Assembly: GCA_019426215.1 (NCBI GenBank)
Contig: CM033393.1
Location: forward strand, 9,706,046 to 9,770,045
Source of the DNA: Buddleja alternifolia
Lineage: Eukaryota > Streptophyta > Magnoliopsida > Lamiales > Scrophulariaceae
DNA length: 64,000 nt
Reading direction: 5' to 3'
Made by a program: the position numbers and the translations under genes. Every line of letters begins with the position of its first letter. Position 1 is the stretch's first letter. The notes under the pieces were generated by a model, which did no database searches, was not told the origin of the DNA, and saw only the letters and a program-made list of their open reading frames with translations. Positions 48,204 through 58,300 of the stretch are shown here, in pieces.

Positions 48204-49696
48204 ATGTAGTAGACGAGTTTTGCTTTGGAGAATTTTTCATTGCTGATTTGAGCTTGGAGCGGATTTCATGTGATTAAGGGTTGCTTTTTACCACCCTTGT
48301 TGTAAGTACTCTCGTTTATCCCCTTTTGAGTGTGTATGATTGAGTCAACATTGAGGGTAATGTTGAGATTAAGTTTGGGGGGGGGGGGGGTTACGAGTAG
48401 TGCTTATTGATTTTATGTGTTGTGTGATTTTGTTTTTAGCTCAAGTTTGAGAGAATCATTGTTATTGCATGTATTTTGTGCTAAATTTTGAGAAAAATCA
48501 AGCATAATTTTTTTTATTTTAGGATGGTTAGCTTGCCAATTGGTGCAATGAGACTTGAGAACTCGAGACAATGGCATGATATCTTGTATATTTCTATTAA
48601 TGGTCTAAAATGAAAATTACACATCTTGATTATGCTCATTTCAACCTTAGTTGAGAGTCAATCTTCCTTAGATGATACACGTTGCACATAAGTCAAAGGT
48701 AGAGGGATTGAAAAGGGTTCCCCATCTCGAGACATGTAAGGAGCACCCCCGGATATATGAACCTAGATTTTTCATGTTGTTTTGATATGATTAGTTGCTT
48801 ATGGGTCCATAATTGTGTTAAATGAATGAATGATTGAGATGAGATTGGTATGACCTCAAAAATCCGGTCAGGCCAACGAGTATTGGAGGTCACCAAAGCA
48901 CCATTGCCTATATACTATACTTGTTGAGCTAATTTGAGCTTTGCTCAAGCCAATCGGGAATGAGTTGAATAAAAGACCTCGTTCTATTTCGTGGCCTTTG
49001 CCACCCGGGTGATTAAGTTCGTAGGAGTGTCTTAACACTTAGCACCCTAAAACCCTCTGGTTTGGGAGTTGTTGACCTAAAGCCCGTTACATGGGTGGCA
49101 AAGAAGATCTAAAGGGGTAGAACATTGCACGAGGCCATATGTTGATTATAAGCTTAAATCGTTTTGAAGTGTGAAATGTCAATGTAAAGTGAATGGAAGT
49201 GAGCACAATTTAACCTTAAGGTTGCCTATGATTCGATGAACTTTATGATCTATCGAAAGTTGGTAGATATGGGGAATGTTTCCGAGCATGGTAGGGATGG
49301 CTTTCGATCATAATGTCCTAGATCTTATCCCACTACACCCTTTGGAAATTGGTTCGATTCTATGTGTTGAATGAGCATTGTCTTCATTTGTGTACATATT
49401 GTTGAGCTTTCTTGTCACTTGATTAGTGTCATTGCATCATAGTTCTTATTTCGAGTTGTAGTGGTTGGTTTGAGCTAAACATCCTTCGATTTTGTGGGTA
49501 TATCGTATGCAAACCCTCACGAGACTATAACTCGTCCTTTGAGGTAACTTAAGGGTTTAAAGGCTTGTTGCACACGCTAAGTGCAACCGGTTACTCCACG
49601 AAAACGAGTTAGTTAGTAGTTTTCTTTTCGTTTCTCCCTTTTTTGATGATGTTTCCATATCCTAGAATTCTTATTGCTCGAGGTCGAGCAATTGAT
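48204..49696 (+). other. Non-coding internal region of element D
   Basis: No ORF of note on either strand. The first ~150 bp are leader; from about 48,345 the sequence matches the Athila-type 3' region (GGGTAATGTTGAGATTAAGT followed by 14 G at 48377-48390). Confidence 0.75.
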
Positions 49697-49711
49697 AACT
49701 GGGAGGGGGGT
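49697..49711 (+). other. Polypurine tract of element D
   Basis: AACTGGGAGGGGGGT lies directly before the 3' LTR start TGATAAGAG at 49712. Confidence 0.88.
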
Positions 49712-51098
49712 TGATAAGAGTCATTTTTACGTGTTTCTAAGCCCTTATGTTTATGTTTTAGATTCATTTATCACTTGATTTATGCCACATATGCGTATAA
49801 TCTATGTGCTTATTGAGTAAAGGTGGAAAATCACGGCAATCGACATAAAGTGCACAAAAATACAGTATTTCAGTATGTTTTGAAATAGAATTTGAGGAAG
49901 TTTTCTTCTATAACGTTGTAGATATCCGTCTTGGCGTCACGTGGCAACTTGAATCATCCAAATCCGAGGTCCGTGGAGAAAGTTATGAAGAAAACACAAT
50001 TGCTGCGCTGAAAAACAAGAAAACGGTTAAGACTTCGTACTGTGGCGCCTAGGCGCCAGTCAACTTCTTCCCCAAGCCACTTAGGCCACCTGGACCGCTC
50101 CTAGGCGCCATTTGGGTCACGCCTGGGTGCCGATACAGCGGTTTTGAAGGTATAAAGGCCAAAAATGAAAGGAAAAAGGGAGGGTTCCAATTCTAAGTGA
50201 ATTTTGGGGATTTCTTGGGATTGGGACCTCACTTTTCATCACTTTAGAAGAGCAAAAGAGAAGGGAAAGAAGAGATTCAAGCCTCCAATTAAAGATTCGA
50301 TCATCAATGCAACATAGGGAGTTTCTTAGCTTTAGATTCATCTTTGTCTATGAACATGGATCTTATGCTTAGCTTTTTCCTTATGCATTTTATGAGCTAA
50401 ATTGTTGAACTAGGGCCATGAGAAGGCCATGTTGTTAGTATTGTGACAATAAGATCGTTTTCCATTTCAATTCATATATTGCTATGTGTTGTGATTTTGT
50501 GGTTGAATGCCTTACATATGCTTGATCACCATGTGTTTGATATCATGCCTAGGTGAATTATTCGAGAGAAAGTTGACTTAGGGTACAATAATTTCACAAC
50601 ATCACCGACCAAATAGGAATTGCCCTAGACATAAGTAAAGATTCCCGGGTGAAGTCGTTCGATTTGAATCGAGAAAGCTCTAGTTCTTTAATGCATGCTT
50701 AGTGGTTAGATTTCCGGGTAGACATACTTAGGAAACCACCAATTAAGTATAGGAGTCTATCACGAGACATCGGTTATTCTTTACCTTAGGTGCTTTCACC
50801 ATAGCAATGTATGTCTAATGAATTGGTAATGATCTTAGGATAGCAATACGCAACATGTGCCCGAACATGAGCCTTAGTCACCTCTCCACCTTGGAAGTTT
50901 AATCTCTCTTTACTTTCGCTTTAGCTTATTTTACTTTCCTTTTTAGTTAAATCTCTAATTTACTTCCTTTTGTTATCGAAAATCATAAAATAAAATTCAA
51001 GTCTCCGTGGTTCGACAACCCGGACTTATTGTCCATTTTTATCACTACACGCGACTAGTGCACTTGCTACCAAAAGCACGTTTGCTTCTAGCGTGTCA
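49712..51098 (+). repeat. 3' LTR of element D
   Basis: 1,387 bp, matching the 5' LTR except for scattered changes and loss of 22 bp between two GCGCCTAGGCGCC units (near 50,060), the deletion expected from slippage between direct repeats. Confidence 0.93.
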
Positions 51099-53733
51099 TA
51101 AGACTTGAGAGATTTTTCGGTATTTGATATCGCAATTACTTAATTAATTAATCATTAGATAATTTTATTAATTAATTTAAGTTAATGTGTTAATTAATTT
51201 CTTTATGGAATTAATTATAGAGTTAACGTGGATTAATCAGTTATTTAATTAAATTATTTATTGGATAAATAATATTAATTAAATAATTAATTAAAATAAA
51301 ATCACAAAATTGGACTAAGCCCGAGGGCATAAGAAACGCCCAAATGGGCGTCCTTAATGCCTTAGTTTAGTTGGGTTAATTATTTCGTGTGTGGTATAAA
51401 TATACTAGTTAGTGAAAAATTAACCCTAGCCTCAAATAATTATCTTTCTCTCCAAGTTAAGACTTTCAAACTTCTCTCTCTCTCTCTAGCCGTCCTCAAG
51501 GAGAAGGAAAAGAAGATCTTTGCTTTCAATTCCGGCGTGGTGATTTAGAGGCAATGGTTGTTTCACTGTTCAGAAAGAGGATTAAAAAGCTGGTTCAGAA
51601 TTTCAATTACCCGAAGAAATGTACAATTTTCTCAAAACATGATTTGTATACACGAAATTAGAAATGAACCACCGTGGGATTTATTTTCCGCTTCGTTTTA
51701 TATGTAAAAACCCAACAGGATAGGGTTGTGTTGGTCTATGCCATCATGCAGCAGAGGAAGATTAATTTGTGGCTCTGATACACAAGGCTTTCATAGGTCA
51801 GATTGAAAAGTATGGGAAGGAGGAGGGGAAGAAGAGGAAGAGAAAGGCAAAGGCGAAGAAGGTGACGAAGAAGAAGACTCCGTTCATCTTCCCTTCTTTG
51901 ATTACAGCATTGTGTTAGACGGCTTACGTGCCAGAGTTTGAGGATGATGTTTCTGAGGAGTGTGGTGTTCCTATCAATTACTCCGATAAGAAGAAGGCAC
52001 CTATAGGGGAAAAGAAAGCAAAGGCTTCACAGGGTCAGAGTTCGAGATCAGTAGCTGCACCAGCACCGACTACTATGACTGATCTCAGGAGGAATGTGAA
52101 CCATCTACAAACCCACATGACTGCATTGGAGGACACTTTTCAGATGGGGATGTCGTTGAAGATGGCTAATTTTTAGCTGATAAGCCAGTACCAGAGGCAA
52201 CTAGCCTCAGAGACGGATTTATCTGCGAGGAGATCTATCAATGCCTATTCCCCTGTCCCGGAGTTCCATCGGCTGCCTGCCTCTACTACTACCCCCGGTG
52301 ATTACATGTTCGATGAGGATCACTTGGATGATGAGGAGAAGGATGATGATGATGATGAGGCTGATGAGGAGTGACATCCTAGATTTGTGTTATCTGTTTT
52401 ATTTTATTATGATGGATGTTAGTTTTTTTTTTTTATTAGTTTTTATGTTTTGTTATTTATTTCAGAGTTTATGGATATTATGCTATAGTTTTATTTTTTA
52501 TGTTGATTATGTTGGATATTTTGATGCTTGTTGAGTTTGTGATAAGTAGTAGTTATCTCTTAAATTACGGGAGTTGGAACGATATTGGAATAGGAGCACT
52601 TTCAGTGAACTTACGTAGAAAAACACGCATGAGGAATTTTGGTTTTCTTTTCAGCATCCTAATCGGTACTATTTTTCTTTTTCTTTTCTTATTTTCTTTA
52701 ATTTCCATTAGTTAGCCTGTGCAACATTGGGGACAATGTTGAAGTTAAGTTTGGGGGTGTTAGGAAAGTAGTAAAGAATGTATACTATATGTTTTAAATT
52801 AAGTTTGGGGGAGGAGTGTCGTTTTTGAAATTTTTGAGATTCATACTTTTATGGTGAAGAAGAATCGAGAATGAAAATGGAAAAAAAAAGGAAAAAAAGA
52901 TTAGTCCTTCCGATTGATGCATTGAAATTGATTAACTTGAAAAAATGGCATGATTTCTTAAATAATTTTGAATTTAATGCAACATATATATTTTGAAATT
53001 GCTTGTGGAGGCCCAAGATGAGATTTGATTTTCTTAGATGATTCACAATGCACATTAGTCGAGGGTAGAGGAGTTGAGAGGATAATCATCTTGAGACACT
53101 TATGGAATTTTTCCCGAAAATATTAACTTAGATTTCTCATAAGGTTATAAGTTGAATAGTTAATTTTGTATGCTAAACAATGAAGAAAAGAGGTTGAATT
53201 TTAATATGACCAAAAGTGGTCAGCTTAATATGTATTGGAGGTGAAAGTTTCATGCCTATATACTGTACTATTATGCTAATTTGAGCTAAGCTCAAGCCAA
53301 AAAGAAAGTTTAATTAAATAGTTGATCTTGTTTTGTTTCGTGGCATTTGACACTCTAGCGATTAAATCCTTAGGAGTGTCTCTACACTTAATGCCCTAAA
53401 ACTATCTAGATTGGGAGTCATTGATCTAAAGTTTATTACATGGGTGCCATAGAAATCCTAAGGGAATAAAACATTGCACTTGATCAAGCCTTAATGAATT
53501 TAAATGGAAAGTTTCATATGAATTTAAAGTTTGAATGCTTGAGTAATGAAATTTAAATGTTATGAGGTTTTCTATGATTCTTGTGCCTTGTGTTGGATCG
53601 AAAGTTGATAGATATGGGATTAATGTCCATAAATTGGTAAGGATGCCTCTCGACTATAATACCTTAGACTTATTTTCACCACATCCTTTGGAGTCTTTTC
53701 GAGTACTGGTGTCACATGAGCAAAAATTAATTG

Positions 53734-53761
<28 letters not shown>

Positions 53762-53764
<3 letters not shown>

Positions 53765-54327
53765 AATGATCCCACATCTGGAAAAAGAGGAAAATGAAAT
53801 AATTTATAAAGAGAACCCTAGGATTCAAGTCTAACAATGGATAACCATTTTGGGCCGTGGTTCAAATGCCCAACTCAAGGTTAAGCTCAGTGGGTTCGAT
53901 GGGATTTCTCTGGTTCAACGGGCTCGTGAGCCCGGGGCGTGACAAATGGTATCAGAATTGGGATTTTGGTGCTACAACATGAAATCTTGGTATCCGCTAT
54001 GAAGTTGCCCGAGGTTCTCGGATCCGCTATGAAGAATAGTCCGAGGCAAATCCGGTGGTAGCCTAGAGAGTCCCGATGCCTGACGACGGATCTTGGACTG
54101 AGTCACGCCGCTACGAGGACGTCGCTCCTCGATAGGGGGGTGATTGTAATGATCCCACATCGGGAAAAAGAGGAAAATGAAATAATTTATAAAGAGAACC
54201 CTAGGATTCAAGTGTAACAATGGATATCCATTTTGGGCCGTGGTTCAAATGCCCAACTCAAGGTTACGCTCAGTGGGTTCGATGAGATTTCTCTGGTCCA
54301 ACGGGCTCTTGAGCTCGGGGCATGACA
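53762..54327 (+). mobile_element. TRIM: 566-bp miniature LTR retrotransposon
   Basis: Two 183-bp terminal repeats, TGTAATGATCCCACATC to GGGGCGTGACA (53762-53944) and its copy (54145-54327), differ at roughly ten positions by eye. A PBS-like TGGTATCAGA (53947-53956) follows the first, and a PPT-like GATAGGGGGGTGAT precedes the second. TSD TATAT flanks the element in a (TA)n tract. The 200-bp interior has no ORF. These are the defining features of terminal-repeat retrotransposons in miniature, mobilised by other elements' proteins. Confidence 0.92.
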
Positions 54328-54507
54328 TATATATATATATAAATATATAATTTTGAGCTTTAAAGGTTGATTTTGTGCCATTGGTTCTTGTTAATTAAGT
54401 CGATGTGTATTGATTAGTTGGGTCTGAAATTTGTTAGATTTTGTGGGTGTATCATTTGCGAACCCTCACGAGACTATACTCGTCCTTTTTGGGTAACATA
54501 AAAGTTT

Positions 54508-54875
54508 GGGATTATTACAAATTACCCCCCTGTGTTAGTTTGAAAAAGATAAAAAAAACCTTCTGTTAAATCAATATGCTAAAACCTCATCTGTTAATGT
54601 AAACCATGCACATAACCCTTTTTTCCTTTAGATAATGATCAAAATGTAGTCCTTAAAACATCTCTATACTTTTGTTTTGTAGTGAATTTCAACCCTACAG
54701 ATAGTGCAAAGGTATAAGAATGTTTTAAAGGCTACATTTTGATCAATTTTCTAACGGGGAAAAGGGTTCCGTGCATGGTTTACATTAACAGAGGAGGGTT
54801 TTTGCATATTGATTTAACAGAGGGTTTTTTTTAGCATTTTCGAACTAACACAGGGAGGTAATTTGAAATAAGCCC
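54508..54875. mobile_element. Foldback MITE with 9-bp TSD (Mutator-like)
   Basis: The termini GGGATTATTACAAATTACC and the complement of GGTAATTTGAAATAAGCCC form an inverted repeat that runs through most of the 368 bp, meeting near 54,690. The flanks TAAAAGTTT (54499-54507) and TAAAGGTTT (54876-54884) are a 9-bp TSD with one mismatch, the length typical of Mutator superfamily elements. There is no coding capacity. Confidence 0.88.
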
Positions 54876-55034
54876 TAAAGGTTTAAAGGCTTATTGCACA
54901 TGCTAAGTGTAATCGTTTACTCCACAAAAGTGAGTTTATCCTTTTTGTTTTGATTTTTGTTTTTATCTCTCTATGATTGTTGTTCTGGATCTTATCATTG
55001 CTCGAGGACGATCATTGTTTAAGTTTGGGTGTGT

Positions 55035-56270
55035 TGATAGGGTTGAGGTTTACATGATTGGATACTATGATTTCTTATGGTTAAAGTTTAATTATGAGTA
55101 ACTTATGCCACAAATGCATGTAATGAGTTGGATATTTGAATACAGGTATAAGGTTTTGCAATTAAGGAAAATAAAGGAGAAAAGCACGTATTCAGGGAAA
55201 AACCAAAGAAATAGAGCTAACGTACGAACGTGGAACTACTTACGTTCGAATGCTGGGAGAAGTTATGCACGAACGTGAGATGAGTTTACGCCCGGACGCC
55301 TAGAGGTGTAACGTTCAAACGTTGATGTCGGCAGAATAGTTTAGAAAATTTCCAATTCTAAACCTAAAACAACTCTTCCAATACTACACCTATAAATACA
55401 AGATACAGGAGCATAATCTAGTTTAGCTTTATTCTTAGTTACTTTTGGATCAAGATTACATAGAAGAAGAAGGAATAAAGAAGATCATTTTCTAAAACAA
55501 AGGGAGTTCTTTAGATCTAGATAAATTTTGTCTATGAACATTTATCTTTTTCTTTGTATCTTTTCTTTTATAGTTATAAACTAATTTCTTAGATTAAGAC
55601 CATACAAAGGCCAGATTCATCTTGAATAATGTATGATAGTTGTTTGATTCGAGTTAATTCTATAACTGCTATGTATTATGATTTTTGTGTTTTTATCATC
55701 TTCATATGATTAGCTACCTTGTGTTGAATTATTGCATATTTTATCTGTTCAGGAGAAAGTAAATTAGGGTGTAGAGAAAATCATAATATCTTCTAAGTTA
55801 GTTGATGCTAGGGATAGCTAAACACTCCGGATACTGTTAGCCGAGTTTATTTGGAGGAATAAATCTGAATAAATTTGGGGAAAATTCTAGTGTGTAATGC
55901 ATGTAGTAGAGATTGCTACAACCAATCTAGTGTAGGTTATCATGAGCGAGGGATCCACGTGATAATAATCTTAAGGAATTTTCCACCATAGCATCATAGT
56001 CTAATAACTTGATGAAATAACAATCATATATGGAACGAGTAAATATTTGCTAATGTATGAGTCTTAATCACCTTTATCATCATTGTTATTATTATTATTT
56101 AATTATATTTCTTAGTTTATTTATAAAAAGCCAATTTTATACTTGCATTAAGTCTTGTAAAGCTAAAATCAAGTCTCTATGGGTTCGACATCCCGAACTT
56201 AATTATCCACTTTATTACTATACTCGACAAGTCCTCTTGCTATAAAAACACGTAGAGTTCTACCGTGGAA
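55035..56270 (+). repeat. Second, complete LTR of array C
   Basis: It starts TGATAGGGTTGAGG and ends near CTACCGTGGA, a decayed form of the CATGTCA end at 58032. TATAAATA is at 55391-55398, with ACGTTCGAA-type motifs upstream (55,222-55,325). It is followed at once by the PBS. Confidence 0.87.
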
Positions 56271-56276
56271 ATTTTT

Positions 56277-56294
56277 TGGCGTCGTTGCTGGGGA
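56277..56294 (+). other. Degenerate Asp-tRNA PBS of array C
   Basis: TGGCGTCGTTGCTGGGGA differs from the D PBS by two C-to-T changes. The following bases (TTTGCTTCTT) do not continue into tRNA sequence, unlike D. Confidence 0.85.
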
Positions 56295-56364
56295 TTTGCT
56301 TCTTTTAGTTTTTGATTTAATTGCAAGTCTAATTTCTTTTTCTTTAATTTTCAGCATTCTCAAT

Positions 56365-57356
56365 ATGGCGGCGAAATTTCACAGTTTACCGCTAAAAGAA
56401 AAAATCATCTGGTTGCAAAACACTATCCGAGATATGAAACCATTAGTAGTTCCACCACGTCCTTGGGATGTATTACCCATGATCAATTTACCTATGCCAA
56501 CTACTGCACTGGTGATAGTAGAGGTCAGTCCGCAACAGAATCAGATACAGACCCTTGTCCCGGTTTCAAAACCCGATTTTACTTATGGGGATTTCAAGAA
56601 GTCAATGAGTGAATTCAATCAAGGGTTGCTAGAAACAAGGCTTCAGATTGAGAATTTGTCACTCCTTAACCCTGCTAAAATATTCGAGGGAGTATCTACA
56701 AGGAACGGAAAGGAATTCGAAGAACAATCCCAGAGTTTTAAGACACTGAAGGAAAGGAGTAAGTCCAAAAGTTCATGCCCAGATATCAACATCCAAACGT
56801 GACATACTCAACGTTTGAGCATGTGTGAATAAGCTAACATTCAATGAGCCACTGTTGACATCCGAATATTTTAATCAAAACGTCTGAACGTGCATCACAC
56901 AACGTTCGAACATGGTGACACCTGACGTTCGAACGCCCTGTGCAGTTATCAAGTCCTAATAAATTTGTTTTCTCTTTTTCTCCACCTCAAAAGTTTCTTT
57001 TACCATTCCCGTTGGCCCTAGAAAGAAAAAGGAGCATGTTTGATCAAACCATGGATGATTTACGGAAGGTAAAGGTCAATATACCCCTTATCGAGTCTAT
57101 TTTGCAGATGCAGTGTATCTCGAAACTGTCAAAGGACATTCTGATGAATAAATAATTTTGGAAGGAAGTCTGCCCAGTAACCACTGCCACAAAACTATCA
57201 TTACAGTATAAGGATGCAGAACCACTGTCCATCTCATGCTCTATAGGAGAAACAAAATTGGATCGTGTTATTTTAAATGAAGAAAGCAGATATAATCTAC
57301 TTCCTTACACATGGTTCAAAAAGTTGGGATTCAGTGAATTAACTTGATTAGATATA
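56365..57356 (+). pseudogene. Athila-type gag linker and protease fragment, unit 2
   Basis: The ATG at 56365 gives MAAKFHSLPLKEKIIW and stays open to 56802. It contains the family linker block GVSTRNGKEFEEQ, normally found after the gag core, but I see no retrotransposon gag core domain or zinc knuckle. After an interval with repeated ACGTTCGAAC motifs (56,810-56,935) the protease block opens at 56940 (FDQTMDDLRKVKVNIPLIES), is cut by a TAA at about 57,153, and continues to KLGFSELT, where it joins LTR DNA. The active-site block again reads LNEESRYNLL without catalytic Asp. Confidence 0.75.
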
Positions 57357-57803
57357 GTTGTTTGATTCGAGTTAATTCTATGATTGCTATGTATGATGAT
57401 TTTTGTGTTTTTATAATCTTCATATGATTAGCTACCATGTGTTAAATTAATGCCTAGTTTATCTGTTTGGGAGAAACTAAATTAGGGTGCAAAGGAAATC
57501 ATAATATCTTCTAAGTTAGTTGATGCTAGGGATAACTACATACTCTGGATGGTGTTAGCCGAGTTTATTTAGAGGGGTAAATTTGAATAAATTTGGGGAA
57601 AATTCTAGTGTTTAATGCATGTAGTAGAGATTGCTACAACCAATCTAGTATAGGTTCTCAAGAGCAAGGGATCCGCGTGATAATAATCTTAAGGAATTTT
57701 CCACCATAGCATCATAGTCTAATAACTTGATGAAATAACAATCATATATGGAACAAGTAATTCTGTGCTAATATATGAATCTTAATCGCCTTTATCATCA
57801 TTG

Positions 57804-57846
<43 letters not shown>

Positions 57847-58032
57847 AATTAAGTTCTGGTTAATTATATCTCTTAGTTTATTTATAAAAAGCCAATTTTA
57901 TACTTGCATTAAATCTTGTAAAGCTAAAATACAAGTCTCTGTGGGTTCGACATCCCGGACTTAATTGTCCACTTTATTACTACACACGACCAGTCCTCTT
58001 TCCGTAAAAACGCATAGAGTTCTACCATGTCA
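57357..58032 (+). repeat. Third LTR of array C, 5' half deleted
   Basis: It matches the second LTR from about 55,641 to its end, and ends CATGTCA at the TSD. The protease coding sequence runs straight into it. Confidence 0.88.
57806..57844. repeat. (TTA)n microsatellite in third C LTR
   Basis: About 13 trinucleotide units; the second LTR has only about five at the matching place (56,085-56,100). Confidence 0.95.
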
Positions 58033-58204
58033 TGTCTCTTCTGTGGCTCCAGGCGCTCTAGTGAGTTGCTTTAAAATTTGAATCGGCCCATATGAAATAA
58101 TATCACACATTTCATCATCACAAGAACAAAGATAAGTAAATGCTTTGACCTTCCATGAGTCATAATTTGACTCGGTCAACTTAGGTACGTTAGCGAAATG
58201 CCAT
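58033..58204 (-). pseudogene. Gag N-terminus of element B
   Basis: The ATG at 58204 corresponds to A's gag start. A one-base insertion (GCATTTCGC instead of GCATTCGC) puts a TAA five codons in. The rest matches A gag to the array C insertion at 58032, beyond which B gag continues at 43114. Confidence 0.85.
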
Positions 58205-58286
58205 GATAGAAGTTAAAGCAACTAAATTTTAAAAAGGATCTAAATAAGCAGTTATGCTTGGAAATTTGAAAATTTCAACTTCAACC

Positions 58287-58298
58287 GCTCTGATACCA
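58287..58298 (-). other. Primer-binding site of element B (Met tRNA)
   Basis: TGGTATCAGAGC on the minus strand, two bases from the LTR end, identical to the site in A. Confidence 0.92.
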
Positions 58299-58300
58299 CT

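Larger units (their letters stand above)
46716..51098 (+). mobile_element. LTR element D, coding-less, Athila-derived, with whole-tRNA primer site
   Basis: Outer ends are TGATAAGAGTC at 46716 and AGCGTGTCA at 51098, with TSD TAAGA (46711-46715 and 51099-51103). LTRs are 46716-48122 and 49712-51098. The internal 1.59 kb holds a PBS/tRNA-Asp sequence, a non-coding stretch and a PPT, but no gag or pol. The internal 3' half is related to the 3' spacer of array C (for example GAGCTAATTTGAGCTTTGCTCAAGCCAA blocks near 48,920 and 53,277), so D is an Athila-lineage non-autonomous element. The LTRs differ by a 22-bp indel and a few dozen base changes by eye, so insertion is fairly recent relative to its hosts. 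Confidence 0.92.
45735..51717 (+). mobile_element. Solo LTR H2 with nested element D
   Basis: The ends are TGTTAGTGTTATGAC at 45735 and AAACCCAACA at 51717, with TSD GGATA at 45730-45734 and 51718-51722. Its own sequence (45735-46715 and 51099-51717, about 1.6 kb) aligns with H1, including the CAGCG...GGATACGATGTG block and the TTAATTAATTAA-rich part. H1 lacks about 35 bp present here near 46,390-46,425. Confidence 0.92.
45145..52373 (+). pseudogene. Athila env-like / 'plant transposon protein' ORF, split by H2
   Basis: The ATG at 45145 opens MVRTRGGGAVGSSSRVANP. The frame reaches the block EPQRVMVQWVQDFYAHVTEM and a stop at 45,448, beyond which REEYLNMNHIRVLDIVV continues. H2 interrupts at 45735-51717. 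The C-terminal part resumes at 51,723, with MPEFEDDVSEECGVPINYSD at 51928 and a final acidic tail (DEEKDDDDDEADEE) ending at 52373. The FYAH block and overall layout fit the second ORF of Athila elements, often annotated as a putative plant transposon protein. No membrane segment is clear. Stops, a frame change and the insertion make it a pseudogene. Confidence 0.7.
52374..55034 (+). other. Athila-type 3' non-coding region of array C
   Basis: No gene is supported. It contains the family signature GTGCAACATTGGGGACAATG and AAGTTTGGGGG (52,720-52,760), is homologous to the D internal region, and holds a TRIM and a MITE. A (TA)n run at 53734-53760 is the TRIM target. The purine-rich AAGTTTGGGTGTGT before 55035 is the likely PPT. 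Confidence 0.7.
43115..58032 (+). mobile_element. Athila-like array C: LTR-internal-LTR-internal-LTR, no pol
   Basis: The outer ends are TGATAGGGTTGAG at 43115 and CTACCATGTCA at 58032, with TSD GGTCT (43110-43114) against TGTCT (58033-58037). Sister element A shows the undisturbed target site. Inside are a truncated first LTR, a protease fragment, an env-like ORF, a 3' spacer, a complete second LTR with PBS, a gag linker plus protease fragment, and a 3'-terminal LTR piece. RT, RNase H and integrase are absent from both internal units. This looks like a tandem made by unequal LTR recombination in a non-autonomous Athila relative, followed by deletions at 43,987 and 57,356. Confidence 0.82.

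Noticed and set aside
52241..52715. Hydrophobic plus-strand ORFs resembling membrane proteins
   Set aside because: The T-rich 3' spacer of the Athila element gives Phe/Leu-rich translations by composition; the first overlaps the real acidic C-terminus in another frame.
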